In this document: positions 44,434-53,386 of the stretch, piece after piece
How the letters are laid out: every line of letters begins with the position of its first letter
How positions within the stretch are numbered: the stretch's first letter is position 1
NCBI RefSeq assembly: GCF_052055485.1
Contig: NZ_CP197171.1
Span: 3,348,001-3,412,000, forward strand
Length of the DNA stretch: 64,000 nt
Reading direction: 5' to 3'
Source: Amphibacillus sp052055485
GTDB lineage: Bacteria; Bacillota; Bacilli; Bacillales; Amphibacillaceae
Made by a program: the position numbers and the translations under genes
The notes under the pieces: generated by a model
Told to the model about the DNA's origin: nothing
The model's input: the letters and a program-made list of their open reading frames with translations, nothing else
Database searches by the model: none

Positions 44434-46707
44434 TTATGGGATAAACGGCAAAAAGGTTCCTCCTGGCTTACTGTTATGAAAAATAAATTGAATGGCTCCA
44501 TTTTGATCTGTCCGATAAATAGTAAAATTTGCTTCTTCCAATCGTGAAATAACTTGTTCATTTGGATGATTAAAAAAATTATTTCTTCCGACTGAAATAA
44601 GTACATTATTGGGCGCAGTCACTTCCAGAAAGGTCGAAGAGCTAGAGGTGGCGCTCCCGTGATGTGGAACTGACAATGTATCAATTGATAATTTGGGAAA
44701 ATTACTGATCAACTCCTTTTCAACCCGTTCTGAAATATCACCAGTAAGTAACCATGAATCATTTGAGAACATCGTATAGAGAACTAAAGAGTTATCATTT
44801 CGATCGCCCCAATCTTGGCTAGGACCAAGGACAAAAAATTCTTGCTCCGCAACGTTGAACGATTGACCAAATGATACGACTTCCAGATCAATATCTAATT
44901 GACTGAGTAATGATTGTATTGATTCCGGCCATTGAAAATAAACTGAAGTGATGAGGGTTTGAACAGAGAAATCATTGAGTAGATAGGCTAAGCTGCCGAT
45001 ATGGTCATGATCTTCATGTGAAAGAATCACCCCATCGATTTGACTAATCCCGGCTTGATATAAATAAGGTTTAATTATTTGTTGGTATACTTTATCTGAA
45101 GTCATCTCGAAATCAGCTCCTAAAGTAGCTCCAACATCATATAATATGACACCACGACGATAGGGTAGTTCAATGATTAGCGTGTCAGATTGACCGACAT
45201 CAAGTGTCGTAACTTTACCATATGGGTTAAAGTAAGGAGTTAACTGATGAAGCATTAAAATGGCCATAAGACAGATAAATGCATAACATGATTGTTGTCT
45301 TTTTTTTCTTTCGAATTGTGCTAATAAATAAAATAAAGTGAGGTAAAAAAGAAACATAAACAAGGGTGAAAGGGAGCCAGTAATGATCGGTCGATAAAAA
45401 AATTGATCTACATGGGTTAAAACAAATAAAAAAAGACCATTTATTTGCTCAATAAACATGTCCAATATCCTCATTAAGGGTGGACAAACAAAGCAAGTCA
45501 GATAGGTTATAAATATGATTGGAATAAAAAAAATACTAAAGTAAAGCGTAGCAAAAACATTCAAAAAGAAACTATAAGGGTTAAATATATAAAAAGAACT
45601 AACTTGAATGGGTATTGTCATTAAAATACTAAGTCCAGTTATATAAGCAGCTATTAAAATAGGCTGGCTGATTTGAGCAAGAATCTTTTTTGAAAGTAAA
45701 ATTGAAAATGTAATCAGATATGAAAACTGAAAACCAAGGTGGTAAATCCAATCGGGTTTAATCAATAGGAGCAAAACGAAGGAAATACTTAGAAAGTCGA
45801 TAGTCGCAACTCGATGGCGATGATACCATGCAAGATAATTTAGACTACTGACGATGGATGCACGCCAAATCGAAGGAGCACCACCTGCCATGAACGGATA
45901 AAGTAATAAGAAAATGATCAGCAATTGATAAGTCGATTCTTTTGTTAAGCGGAAAACATGAATTAAGGTGAAATGAATAATCACTACGAGGATACTAATA
46001 TGTAATCCTGAAATGGATAATAAATGTGTTAGGTGCCACCTTTGAAATAACTCAAGGAGATCGTCATCAATGGCTGCCCGATTTCCGAGTACTAGCGATT
46101 TAGTCCATGAAGCTGTATGCTCACTAAGCTGTTGAGTTAAATAAGCTAACTGCTTCTGACGAAAAGATTGCAGTTGCCCAATCAGATTAATGCCTTCACA
46201 GTATAGCTGTTCATTTTGATCGATAACTATTTGGTAATAGATGTTTTGATTGGACAAATATTTTTGATAATTAAATTGTCCTGGATTAGTTGCTTGATCT
46301 GGAAGTTGTAGATTACCGGTAACCTGGCAAGTGGCTCCAACGTTAATCATTGAATTTAAACCTGTGAAATCATTGACTTGAAACTGCTCATTCGAATGAG
46401 GATCCTTAATGGTAAAGATTGTATAATCATCCGTTTGTTTATCAATTGCCGTTACCTTACCTACTAGTGAAACTTCAGTATCTAAATCGAACGGATCATC
46501 TGGCTGATCTTGGACAAAATGATGTGAGAAGAAAAAGGCAACTAAGATCAGCACGGTTAATTCGATGACCGATATTTTTTTTCGCTTGAACCAAATAAAT
46601 AATAGAGCTAACCAAATTAGGCAAACAAGCAACCAAATCGTAAATTTATTGGCTATATAAAAACCAACCAATACTGATATAACTAATAAATACCCCTTCC
46701 CTCTCAC
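44434..46707 (-). CDS. comEC: DNA internalisation channel protein ComEC/Rec2
   Basis: Channel for single-stranded DNA during transformation. 757 residues: an N-terminal OB-like part, the Competence domain of about ten membrane helices with HLLSISGLHISILVV, and a C-terminal metallo-beta-lactamase-like domain with LDVGQSDTLIIE, SHEDHDHIGSL and VPHHGSATSSS, a possible nuclease. Intact frame suggests the organism retains DNA uptake potential. Third gene of comEA-comEB-comEC. Confidence 0.96.
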   Translation of the reverse strand: MRGKGYLLVISVLVGFYIANKFTIWLLVCLIWLALLFIWFKRKKISVIELTVLILVAFFFSHHFVQDQPDDPFDLDTEVSLVGKVTAIDKQTDDYTIFTIKDPHSNEQFQVNDFTGLNSMINVGATCQVTGNLQLPDQATNPGQFNYQKYLSNQNIYYQIVIDQNEQLYCEGINLIGQLQSFRQKQLAYLTQQLSEHTASWTKSLVLGNRAAIDDDLLELFQRWHLTHLLSISGLHISILVVIIHFTLIHVFRLTKESTYQLLIIFLLLYPFMAGGAPSIWRASIVSSLNYLAWYHRHRVATIDFLSISFVLLLLIKPDWIYHLGFQFSYLITFSILLSKKILAQISQPILIAAYITGLSILMTIPIQVSSFYIFNPYSFFLNVFATLYFSIFFIPIIFITYLTCFVCPPLMRILDMFIEQINGLFLFVLTHVDQFFYRPIITGSLSPLFMFLFYLTLFYLLAQFERKKRQQSCYAFICLMAILMLHQLTPYFNPYGKVTTLDVGQSDTLIIELPYRRGVILYDVGATLGADFEMTSDKVYQQIIKPYLYQAGISQIDGVILSHEDHDHIGSLAYLLNDFSVQTLITSVYFQWPESIQSLLSQLDIDLEVVSFGQSFNVAEQEFFVLGPSQDWGDRNDNSLVLYTMFSNDSWLLTGDISERVEKELISNFPKLSIDTLSVPHHGSATSSSSTFLEVTAPNNVLISVGRNNFFNHPNEQVISRLEEANFTIYRTDQNGAIQFIFHNSKPGGTFLPFIP

Positions 46708-46731
46708 TGAAAACCTCCTTTAACGAATCAA

Positions 46732-47187
46732 TCATTTTCCTATTAAATTCAAGGTTTGTTCCTCTAATGGGATATATTGAGCCTCAACGTTTGCCTCTTT
46801 AAATAAGTCAATCGCATAAGGATGATTTTTATAATCTTTTGCATAATAAACCGTTTTAATCCCTGCTTGAATAATCGATTTGCAACACTGCAAACACGGA
46901 AAATGTGTCACATATATTTCTGCACCTTCAGTGGGGACACCAAATTTTGCACATTGTAAAATAGCATTCATTTCGGCATGTACCGTTCGAACACAGTGAC
47001 CGTCAATGACATAACACCCTTCTTCGATACAGTGTGCACTTCCCGAGACACTTCCATTATAGCCTCCCGCAATGATTCGTTTATCCCTTACGATTGTTGC
47101 ACCAACCATTAGCCGTTCACACGTGCTCCTCAGTGCAATGAGATGACTTTGTGCCATAAAATATTGATGCCAAGAAATTCGTTCCAT
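46732..47187 (-). CDS. comEB: ComEB, dCMP deaminase family
   Basis: 151 residues with the zinc deaminase motifs HAEMNAIL and PCLQCCKSI. Belongs to the deoxycytidylate deaminase family; in competence operons it is dispensable for transformation. The Tyr/His residues of the family (YNGSVSGSAHCIEEGC) are also present. Lies between comEA and comEC. Confidence 0.95.
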   Translation of the reverse strand: MERISWHQYFMAQSHLIALRSTCERLMVGATIVRDKRIIAGGYNGSVSGSAHCIEEGCYVIDGHCVRTVHAEMNAILQCAKFGVPTEGAEIYVTHFPCLQCCKSIIQAGIKTVYYAKDYKNHPYAIDLFKEANVEAQYIPLEEQTLNLIGK

Positions 47188-47214
47188 CTTTCTACCCCTT
47201 TTTAAATAAAATTT

Positions 47215-47838
47215 TTACGGTACAATAATATACTCTGCTAAATTTTCAATTGTTTTTGCCCCAAAGCCAGAAATATTTTGTAAATCTTCAAGCTCTTTAA
47301 ATGGACCATTTTCTTCACGGTATTGAATAATAGCTAAAGCTTTAGTTGCACCAATTCCTGGTAATTGTTCTAATTCTGCTTGAGTTGCATGATTGATTCT
47401 TATTTTATCATGACTTGAATCAGAATGAACCATTAAATCTTCATCTTCAGATTCACTTAGAACAAAAATGACCATTTCATCATAAACCTTTTCGGCTAGA
47501 TTGATTTGCTTTTCATCGGCTCCATCAGTAAAACCGCCTGCGGTTTCAATCACATCAATCACTCGATCATCTGGATCAACCAAATAAACACCGGGATGAT
47601 AGACTTCGCCTTTAATATCCACATATATTTTTTCATGACTTGAAATAATATCATCTTCGGGTGAATCTTCGAGAGGATTTGATGAGGTTTCATGTGTTGA
47701 GGAATCAAATGAAGTAGATTCTGTAGATGTTTGAAACAAATCAGCGAGTATAAATTCCCACATTAAGCCGACCAATAATAAAATGCATACAATAAAAACA
47801 ATGAGATTATCTTTTATCCATTTCACAGCACACCTCAA
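47215..47838 (-). CDS. comEA: competence DNA receptor ComEA
   Basis: Membrane-anchored receptor binding double-stranded DNA outside the cell. 207 residues: N-terminal membrane helix (LIVFIVCILLLVGLMWEFIL), a Ser/Glu/Asp-rich linker, an SLBB-like domain (IYVDIKGEVYHPGVYLVDP), and two helix-hairpin-helix motifs (LEQLPGIGATKALAII and LQNISGFGAKTIENLAEYI). First gene of the comE operon. comER, found upstream in B. subtilis, is absent. Confidence 0.96.
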   Translation of the reverse strand: MRCAVKWIKDNLIVFIVCILLLVGLMWEFILADLFQTSTESTSFDSSTHETSSNPLEDSPEDDIISSHEKIYVDIKGEVYHPGVYLVDPDDRVIDVIETAGGFTDGADEKQINLAEKVYDEMVIFVLSESEDEDLMVHSDSSHDKIRINHATQAELEQLPGIGATKALAIIQYREENGPFKELEDLQNISGFGAKTIENLAEYIIVP

Positions 47839-47907
47839 TTAAAGTAATTTTTTATCAAGCGATATGTTAGTGTTTCGACATCATCTGTTAAAGTTCCTTT
47901 ATAAAAT

Positions 47908-47933
47908 TAAAAAAAGTACAAAAATGTACTTTT
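47908..47933. promoter_or_regulatory. palindrome upstream of comEA: terminator of yqeM or ComK-like site
   Basis: Perfect inverted repeat AAAAAGTACA/TGTACTTTTT with a four-base loop, about 75 bp before comEA. Read as RNA on the minus strand it ends in a T-run and could terminate the yqeM operon. It also forms AAAA-N5-TTTT on both strands (AAAATGTACTTTT and AAAAGTACATTTT), the form of a ComK AT-box. Sequence alone cannot decide. Confidence 0.45.
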
Positions 47934-48025
47934 TAAATTACCCATAATTTTTGAAGTGATCAATGCTAAGTCTCTTTGTTGCTTTTCGTGACAAAATTAG
48001 CTTGAGCTAAATAGCTAGCCATATT

Positions 48026-48408
48026 GAAACGAAGCTTCAATCAGTGAGAGTTTTTCGACGCACAAATCTTTTCGGTGGGACGAGTAACCGCAGTCCCAAA
48101 TCTTTTCGGTGGGACGAGTAACCGCAGTCCCAAATCTCTTCGGTGGGACGAGTAACCGCAGTCCCAAGTCTCTTCGGTGGGGCGAGTAATCACACAAAGG
48201 AAAGCTACGAAGCATTTGCATCGCAAGAATAAGTGTCTTACTTATTCTGAGCCCCAGTCCCAAGTCTTTTCGATGGGGTGAGTAACCGCAACCCTAGACG
48301 TTGCCACAAGACTTGGTGATTTTAGTTTGCGTCCCTCATTACTTACTGATGAGGGACATAAGCTAACATCGTGTTGCCCCGAGTTTTACGGGCAGTTATC
48401 TGTAATAA
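48026..48408. repeat. 34-bp-unit repeat element, long copy
   Basis: Starts GAAACGAAGCTTCAATCAGTG and ends GAGTTTTACGGGCAGTTATC. Four tandem 34-bp units begin at 48064, 48098, 48132 and 48166 (consensus AAATCTTTTCGGTGGGACG then AGTAACCGCAGTCCC). They are followed by a block CACAAAGGAAAGCTACGAAG to AATAAGTGTCTTACTTATT and a fifth unit. It fills the comEA-yqeM gap (47839-48548). No gene is seen there. Confidence 0.88.
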
Positions 48409-48548
48409 AATGATTTGATTAAGTGGATCTGCCATTCACACTTTCTCGTTAAAATTTACCTATTTTCAGCTGAATCTAATTACTTTTCTAAAAAACATAG
48501 AAAATCAGCAAGCTCGTTAAATCTGGCTCTAACTTGCTCAATGATATA

Positions 48549-49334
48549 TCATGAATCATTCACGGTATCGGTGTTAGCTTTTTTACGACAAGCAAAAAAT
48601 AGGCGTTCGCCAAATGGGTCTGTAGTTAAATCATCAATAGGTTCTGTTTGAAAATCTGTAAATACTTTAACATCTTTAAAGCCTGCTTCAAATAATAAAT
48701 TAAGATAAATCGATAATGGATAGGTCCTTTGGTGATGAAATTCATCGAACCTTTGATATTTATCATCTTCTTGAAGGAAAAAAGTGAGTTCATGCATCAT
48801 TTCACCTTTATGATCACCAGGATAACAAAACCAAATATAAGCTAACTGATCATAGACTTCAGAGAAGAGCTGATCGACCATTTCATTTTGAACATAATCC
48901 ATGCTGTGGACATCAAACAAAAATATACCATCCTCACTTAAGCTCTGATAAGCTCGTTGAAAAGCAGCACTTACTTTCTCTTGCTCAGTTATGTAATTGA
49001 TCACATCGCAATAACTAATAATAAGATCATAATTGCTCAAGCCCTCTAATTGGGTCATATCTTGTTTTAGCCATTGAATATCAAGCTTCTTTTCTAAGGC
49101 ATGAGAAGCAGCTTCAACTAACATATCTTCTGATAAATCAACCCCTGTTAGTTGATATCCCCTTTCTGCCAATCGCCAAGTCACTTGACCCGTCCCACAA
49201 CCTAAGTCTAAGATCTTCGTTTGCTGATTAGGAACCTCTTTTGATAAGAAAGATTCTGTAAATTCAACCCATTGTTCATAAGGCGCATCCTCCATCAGAA
49301 AATCATAAAGCTTGGCTAACTTTTGATAGGTCAT
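48549..49334 (-). CDS. yqeM: SAM-dependent methyltransferase YqeM
   Basis: Class I methyltransferase of unknown substrate. 261 residues with motif I LDLGCGTGQVTWRLAERG near residue 43 and acidic motif II GVDLSEDML. It is the last gene of the yqeG-yqeH-aroE-yhbY-nadD-yqeK-rsfS-yqeM cluster, 14 bp after rsfS, so a role near ribosome or NAD metabolism is possible but unproven. Confidence 0.9.
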   Translation of the reverse strand: MTYQKLAKLYDFLMEDAPYEQWVEFTESFLSKEVPNQQTKILDLGCGTGQVTWRLAERGYQLTGVDLSEDMLVEAASHALEKKLDIQWLKQDMTQLEGLSNYDLIISYCDVINYITEQEKVSAAFQRAYQSLSEDGIFLFDVHSMDYVQNEMVDQLFSEVYDQLAYIWFCYPGDHKGEMMHELTFFLQEDDKYQRFDEFHHQRTYPLSIYLNLLFEAGFKDVKVFTDFQTEPIDDLTTDPFGERLFFACRKKANTDTVNDS

Positions 49335-49348
49335 TTTTATCCCTCATT

Positions 49349-49696
49349 TTAGTCTAAATCTATTGGAACGATTGGGGCATCTCCCCAGAGGCGCTCTAAA
49401 TTATAATAACTACGTTCTTCCCGATGGAAAACATGGCATACTATATTGCCTAGGTCAATTAAAACCCAACGCGCTTGTTCGAAACCTTCAATCCGATTAA
49501 CCGTCACACCATTTTTCTCCACATCTTCTTTTATTCCTCGAGCAATGGCTTGAACCTGACGTTCATTTGTTCCCTCGCAAATAACAAAATAGTCAGCAAT
49601 AATGGATACGTCTTTCATATTTAAAGTTAGAATATCTTCAGCCCTTTTATCATCCGCTGCTTTGACAACCTGTTTGATAAGTTGCTCATTATTCAT
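49349..49696 (-). CDS. rsfS: ribosome silencing factor RsfS
   Basis: Binds ribosomal protein L14 and blocks subunit joining when nutrients are low. 115 residues with the DUF143 core DIVILDM-like segment (ILTLNMKDVSIIADYFVICEGTNERQVQAIA) and WVLIDLGNIVCHVFHREERSYYNLERLW. Overlaps yqeK by four bp. Confidence 0.97.
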   Translation of the reverse strand: MNNEQLIKQVVKAADDKRAEDILTLNMKDVSIIADYFVICEGTNERQVQAIARGIKEDVEKNGVTVNRIEGFEQARWVLIDLGNIVCHVFHREERSYYNLERLWGDAPIVPIDLD

Positions 49697-50268
49697 GAAT
49701 TTGACTCCTCCAATTTCCTTTTAAGTTGATTATACATATTTAATGTTTCCGGATAAATTAAACGCTCATGACTTAGTAAATAGTTCATGCTTTGTCTAAC
49801 TGCCATAAAGCAAGCCTCATCTAAATTCTCAATAGCTGTTTTTCGAATCATATCTAAACCAGGAAAATCTCTGCCTGGTTCAATATAATCAGCTAAATAG
49901 ATAATTTTTTCTAAGGGGGACATCTGACCATGTCCAGTCGTATGCCAATAAATTGCCTCTTTAATGGCTTGATTGCCAATATTTAACTCTGTCTCCACCA
50001 AAATAGAGGCAACAGGGCCATGCCATAACTCATGATGAAAGCTTAGCAAATCATCAGGCAATTGATAATCTTTAATAATTTGAATCATTTCCTCTAAAGG
50101 ACGATATTTAGCATAATCATGAAAAACAGCAGCGAGCATTGCCTCTTCTTGATCAATTTGATAGATTTCCGCTAGGGTTAATGCCGTCTGCATGACTCGT
50201 TCAGTATGCTCATAGCGTGTTTGAATTAAGTGAGGCTTAACTAACTTAAGAGCTTGATCTTTGTCCAT
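49693..50268 (-). CDS. yqeK: HD-domain Ap4A hydrolase YqeK
   Basis: Symmetric diadenosine tetraphosphate hydrolase family. 191 residues with an HD motif (AAVFHDYAKYR near 48) and surrounding metal His residues (RYEHTERV, HHELWHGP, YWHTTGH). Start overlaps the end of nadD by 23 bp and its stop overlaps rsfS, so all three are translationally coupled. Confidence 0.94.
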   Translation of the reverse strand: MDKDQALKLVKPHLIQTRYEHTERVMQTALTLAEIYQIDQEEAMLAAVFHDYAKYRPLEEMIQIIKDYQLPDDLLSFHHELWHGPVASILVETELNIGNQAIKEAIYWHTTGHGQMSPLEKIIYLADYIEPGRDFPGLDMIRKTAIENLDEACFMAVRQSMNYLLSHERLIYPETLNMYNQLKRKLEESNS

Positions 50269-50824
50269 ATAAACCTTTCTCCTTTATTATAGCTAAAACA
50301 TGTTGAGGGATAAGATACCGTACTGAACGATTCGTTTCAAGTCTTTCCCTCACCATCGTCGATGATACATCAAGTCCTGGTGTATCCAACAAGATCACCG
50401 GATAAGGTGTTTCCAGATCAAAATCTGGTCGTTTAACACCAACAAACTGAACTTTCTCAACTAACTGATCAATTTTATACCAGTTTGGTAAGTATTCAAC
50501 CATATCGGCACCAATAATGAAATAAAATTGAGCGTTGGGATAACTTTGTTGTAAAGTATTTATCGTGTCATATGTGTATGATTTTCCTTCACGTTCTAGT
50601 TCAATTGTTTTAATTTTAAAATAATCGACTTGACCAACCGCTGCCGTTAACATGGCTAATCGATCTTGAGCAGATACTTTAGCTTTTTCTTTATGAGGCG
50701 GTTCAGCCGATGGAATAAACCAGACCTCGTCAAGTGACAACCTTTCATAGACTTCCTCTGCCATTACTAAATGCCCAATATGCGGGGGATCGAATGTCCC
50801 GCCTAATATCCCAATTTTTTTCAT
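50246..50824 (-). CDS. nadD: nicotinate-nucleotide adenylyltransferase NadD
   Basis: Makes deamido-NAD from NaMN and ATP. 192 residues, with the nucleotidyltransferase motif GGTFDPPHIGHL near the start and a C-terminal ISSTMVRERL-like segment (DVSSTMVRERLETNRSVRYLIP). RBS AAGGAGAT. Separated from yhbY by a 58-bp tandem repeat. Confidence 0.97.
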   Translation of the reverse strand: MKKIGILGGTFDPPHIGHLVMAEEVYERLSLDEVWFIPSAEPPHKEKAKVSAQDRLAMLTAAVGQVDYFKIKTIELEREGKSYTYDTINTLQQSYPNAQFYFIIGADMVEYLPNWYKIDQLVEKVQFVGVKRPDFDLETPYPVILLDTPGLDVSSTMVRERLETNRSVRYLIPQHVLAIIKEKGLYGQRSSS

Positions 50825-50850
50825 TATCTATCTCCTTGGAAATACAAAGC

Positions 50851-51024
50851 CTTTTTCTACGTGCGATGTATTGTTTTGAAGTATCCCTTATCGTTTAAAA
50901 TATAAAGTCACTTTCGTCTACGATATATTGCTTTAAAGTATTTCTTGTCCTTAAAAATGAAAAAATCTTTTTCTACGTACGATGTATTACTTTGAAGTAT
51001 TTCTTGTCCTATGGCAATACAATA
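50851..51024. repeat. three tandem 58-bp units
   Basis: Units start at 50851, 50909 and 50967, period exactly 58. Shared text: TTTCTACGTRCGATGTATT, TTTGAAGTATTTCTTGTCC. The third unit contains the last codons and stop of yhbY. A related copy is at 11586-11645. Confidence 0.85.
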
Positions 51025-51299
51025 GTCTTATTTTCAAGCGATTCTTTGTATAAAATGATGATGCTGCCAATAATTTGAACAAGTTCAGCATTTGTACCAG
51101 CAACGAGTTCAGCAGCCACATCTTCTTTATCTGCTAAACAATTTTGCAATATCGTAATTTTTATGAGTTCCCTCTTCTCTAGCGCTTCATTGACTTGAAT
51201 TAACATATTTTCATTGACGCCTTCTTTACCTACTTGAAAAATGGGTTTTAAATGATGGGCTTTAGATCGTAAATAACGCTTTTCTTTTCCAGTTAACAT
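51009..51299 (-). CDS. yhbY: ribosome assembly RNA-binding protein YhbY (YqeI)
   Basis: CRM-domain protein that associates with 50S precursors. 96 residues with LTGKEKRYLRSKAHHLKPIFQVGKEG and the GxxG-like region. The final residues and the stop codon lie in a 58-bp repeat, so the last residues (VLP) may be repeat-derived. Confidence 0.95.
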   Translation of the reverse strand: MLTGKEKRYLRSKAHHLKPIFQVGKEGVNENMLIQVNEALEKRELIKITILQNCLADKEDVAAELVAGTNAELVQIIGSIIILYKESLENKTIVLP

Positions 51300-51439
51300 C
51301 TAGAATCATCCTTTATTTTTATTCTATATCAGCTAAAACTTATATTCACTCATTTTTACTCATTGGCTGAGTTTTTCTTACTCATTACTTTTACTATCAT
51401 AAATCTTCTGCTTAACTGACATGCCATCCTGCTTAAAAA

Positions 51440-52255
51440 TCAGGAAAAGTTAGCTAAAGCAGGCTCAACAGCAACAATTTGTTCTGACCATAATTCAAAA
51501 GCCAACTTTGCCTGATATAATAACATTTCATGACCATGATGAACAAATCCACCTCGACGTTCTGCATCTTTCAACAGAGCCGTCCAAAAAGGCTGATAGA
51601 CAATATCACTGACAACTGTACCCTTTTTGAGCTGAGACAAATCAATGACTTGTTGATCAAACTCAGGTGTCATTCCTACAGAAGTCGTTTGAATGATCAG
51701 ATCAAATTGAAACAAGTTCTCTTCCGCTTCTTTAAAGGATAAAGCATTCCCTCTTACTTGCGTCTGATTTAAAGCAAGTAAATCTTTAGCACGAGAAATA
51801 GTTCGATTAGCAATCGATATGGCTGCTAAATTTTCGTTTGCTAAGGCATAATAGATGCCACGGCTAGCTCCACCTGCCCCCAAGATTAAAGCAGCTTTAC
51901 CACCAGTAAAGAGAGTGGGAAAACTATTCTTTAGAGCCGTCACTAGCCCCATACCATCTGTATTATAACCATGCCACCTCTGATTTCGACAAACAACAGT
52001 ATTTACCGCACCAATTTGTTCTGCGTCACAGCTGATTTCATCTAAATATGGAATAATTTTTTCTTTGTAAGGGATCGTCACATTAAAACCAGCCAATTCT
52101 GATCGCTTTAATTGTTTAATTTTTTGTTCAAACTGGCTTGGTTCTATCTCAATTAGTTGATAGCTGCCCTTAATTCCTGTTTGATCGAAAAATTGCTGAT
52201 GAATCCATGGTGACTTCGAATGTCCAATGGGATAACCGATCAAACCCAGTTCCAT
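51440..52255 (-). CDS. aroE: shikimate dehydrogenase AroE
   Basis: NADPH-dependent reduction of 3-dehydroshikimate to shikimate. 271 residues: IGYPIGHSKSPWIHQQFF substrate site at the start, GFNVTIPYKEKI with catalytic Lys, and the nucleotide-binding LILGAGGASRGIYYAL near 130. 18 bp after yqeH. Confidence 0.97.
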   Translation of the reverse strand: MELGLIGYPIGHSKSPWIHQQFFDQTGIKGSYQLIEIEPSQFEQKIKQLKRSELAGFNVTIPYKEKIIPYLDEISCDAEQIGAVNTVVCRNQRWHGYNTDGMGLVTALKNSFPTLFTGGKAALILGAGGASRGIYYALANENLAAISIANRTISRAKDLLALNQTQVRGNALSFKEAEENLFQFDLIIQTTSVGMTPEFDQQVIDLSQLKKGTVVSDIVYQPFWTALLKDAERRGGFVHHGHEMLLYQAKLAFELWSEQIVAVEPALANFS

Positions 52256-52273
52256 ATTGAATCTCCTCCGTTT

Positions 52274-53386
52274 TTAAATGATCGCTTTTCTTTTTGAAAC
52301 AGGAACATCAGATGGTGTATGAACAGCAATCGTTGCTGGGGTACCTGATAATGTAATCCATCCTAGCCCTGGGAATACAATGTCTACTTTTTCTTCGGCT
52401 ATTTTTATTGTTTTCTCAACAAGAGCAGGATAATTCTTAACCTCTGTTTGACTAGGCGGAGATAATAGACCACCTAAATGATGATTATACAATTGATCTG
52501 CCTGATCAAGTTTGGTCCGATGAATATTAATCCCATTTGCAAAATAGCAAGTAAAGGATTGGCGCTCACCTTTGATAAAATCAAATCGTGCTAAACCACC
52601 AATGTATAAAGTCTGTTGGCTATTTAGTTGATAAACTCTTGGTTTTATCTCTTTATTTGGAGTAACCACCTTAATATCCTCTTGAGAAAGATAATGCGTC
52701 AATTGTCCACGGTTAACAACGCCTGGTGTATCATACAATGAAGACGTTTGATCAAGTGGAATTTCAATAAAGCCAAGTGTTGTTCCCGGAAAATATGATG
52801 TTGTAATCACATCTTTTGCTCCGACAGATTCATTGATCAAATAATTAATAAAGGTTGATTTCCCAACGTTCGTACTACCGACAACATAAACATCTTGACC
52901 TTTTCGATGAAATTCAATGGCGTTTTTTACCTCATTATAACCTCGCCCTGTTTTTGCCGATACCAAAAATACATCTTGAACCGTTAAGCCAAGATCAGCA
53001 GCTTCTTTTTTCATCCATTGCCTCAATCGACTTAAGTTTGTCGATTGGGGTAATAAATCAATTTTGTTACCGATGAGGATAATCGGATTATTTCCAGTTA
53101 AACGATGCAAACTTTTGATAAAACTACCATTAAAATCAAAAATATCAACCAGTTTCACGATTAAACTTTTTGTTTCAGAAATTTGATTGATCATTTTTAA
53201 AAAATCACTATCCAAATAAGGAACATCTTGAATTTCATTATAGTGTTTTAATCGAAAACACCGTTGACAAATGATCATTTCATTTTTTAATGCCGAGGCA
53301 GGAACGTACCCTGGTTCGTTTTTATCCTCTGTTTGAATCATTACGCCACATCCTTGACAAACGTCATTATCTTCTATTCTTCCCAT
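52274..53386 (-). CDS. yqeH: ribosome biogenesis GTPase YqeH
   Basis: Circularly permuted GTPase needed for 30S assembly. 370 residues. An N-terminal zinc finger (CQGCGVMIQ and CQRCFRLKHYNE) is followed by G motifs in permuted order: NKIDLLP (G4), VSAKTGRG (G5), GSTNVGKSTFIN (G1), PGTTLGF (G2) and DTPG (G3). Overlaps yqeG by 13 bp. Confidence 0.98.
   Translation of the reverse strand: MGRIEDNDVCQGCGVMIQTEDKNEPGYVPASALKNEMIICQRCFRLKHYNEIQDVPYLDSDFLKMINQISETKSLIVKLVDIFDFNGSFIKSLHRLTGNNPIILIGNKIDLLPQSTNLSRLRQWMKKEAADLGLTVQDVFLVSAKTGRGYNEVKNAIEFHRKGQDVYVVGSTNVGKSTFINYLINESVGAKDVITTSYFPGTTLGFIEIPLDQTSSLYDTPGVVNRGQLTHYLSQEDIKVVTPNKEIKPRVYQLNSQQTLYIGGLARFDFIKGERQSFTCYFANGINIHRTKLDQADQLYNHHLGGLLSPPSQTEVKNYPALVEKTIKIAEEKVDIVFPGLGWITLSGTPATIAVHTPSDVPVSKRKAII

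Noticed and set aside
48064..48199. Regular 34-bp repeats that could suggest a CRISPR array
   Set aside because: Units are directly adjacent with no unique spacers, and no cas genes are nearby.
48015..48263. Two overlapping minus-strand ORFs of 82 and 61 codons with repeated TRPTE/SSHRRD text
   Set aside because: They are translations of the 34-bp repeat; since 34 is not a multiple of three the peptide changes frame each unit, and there is no RBS.
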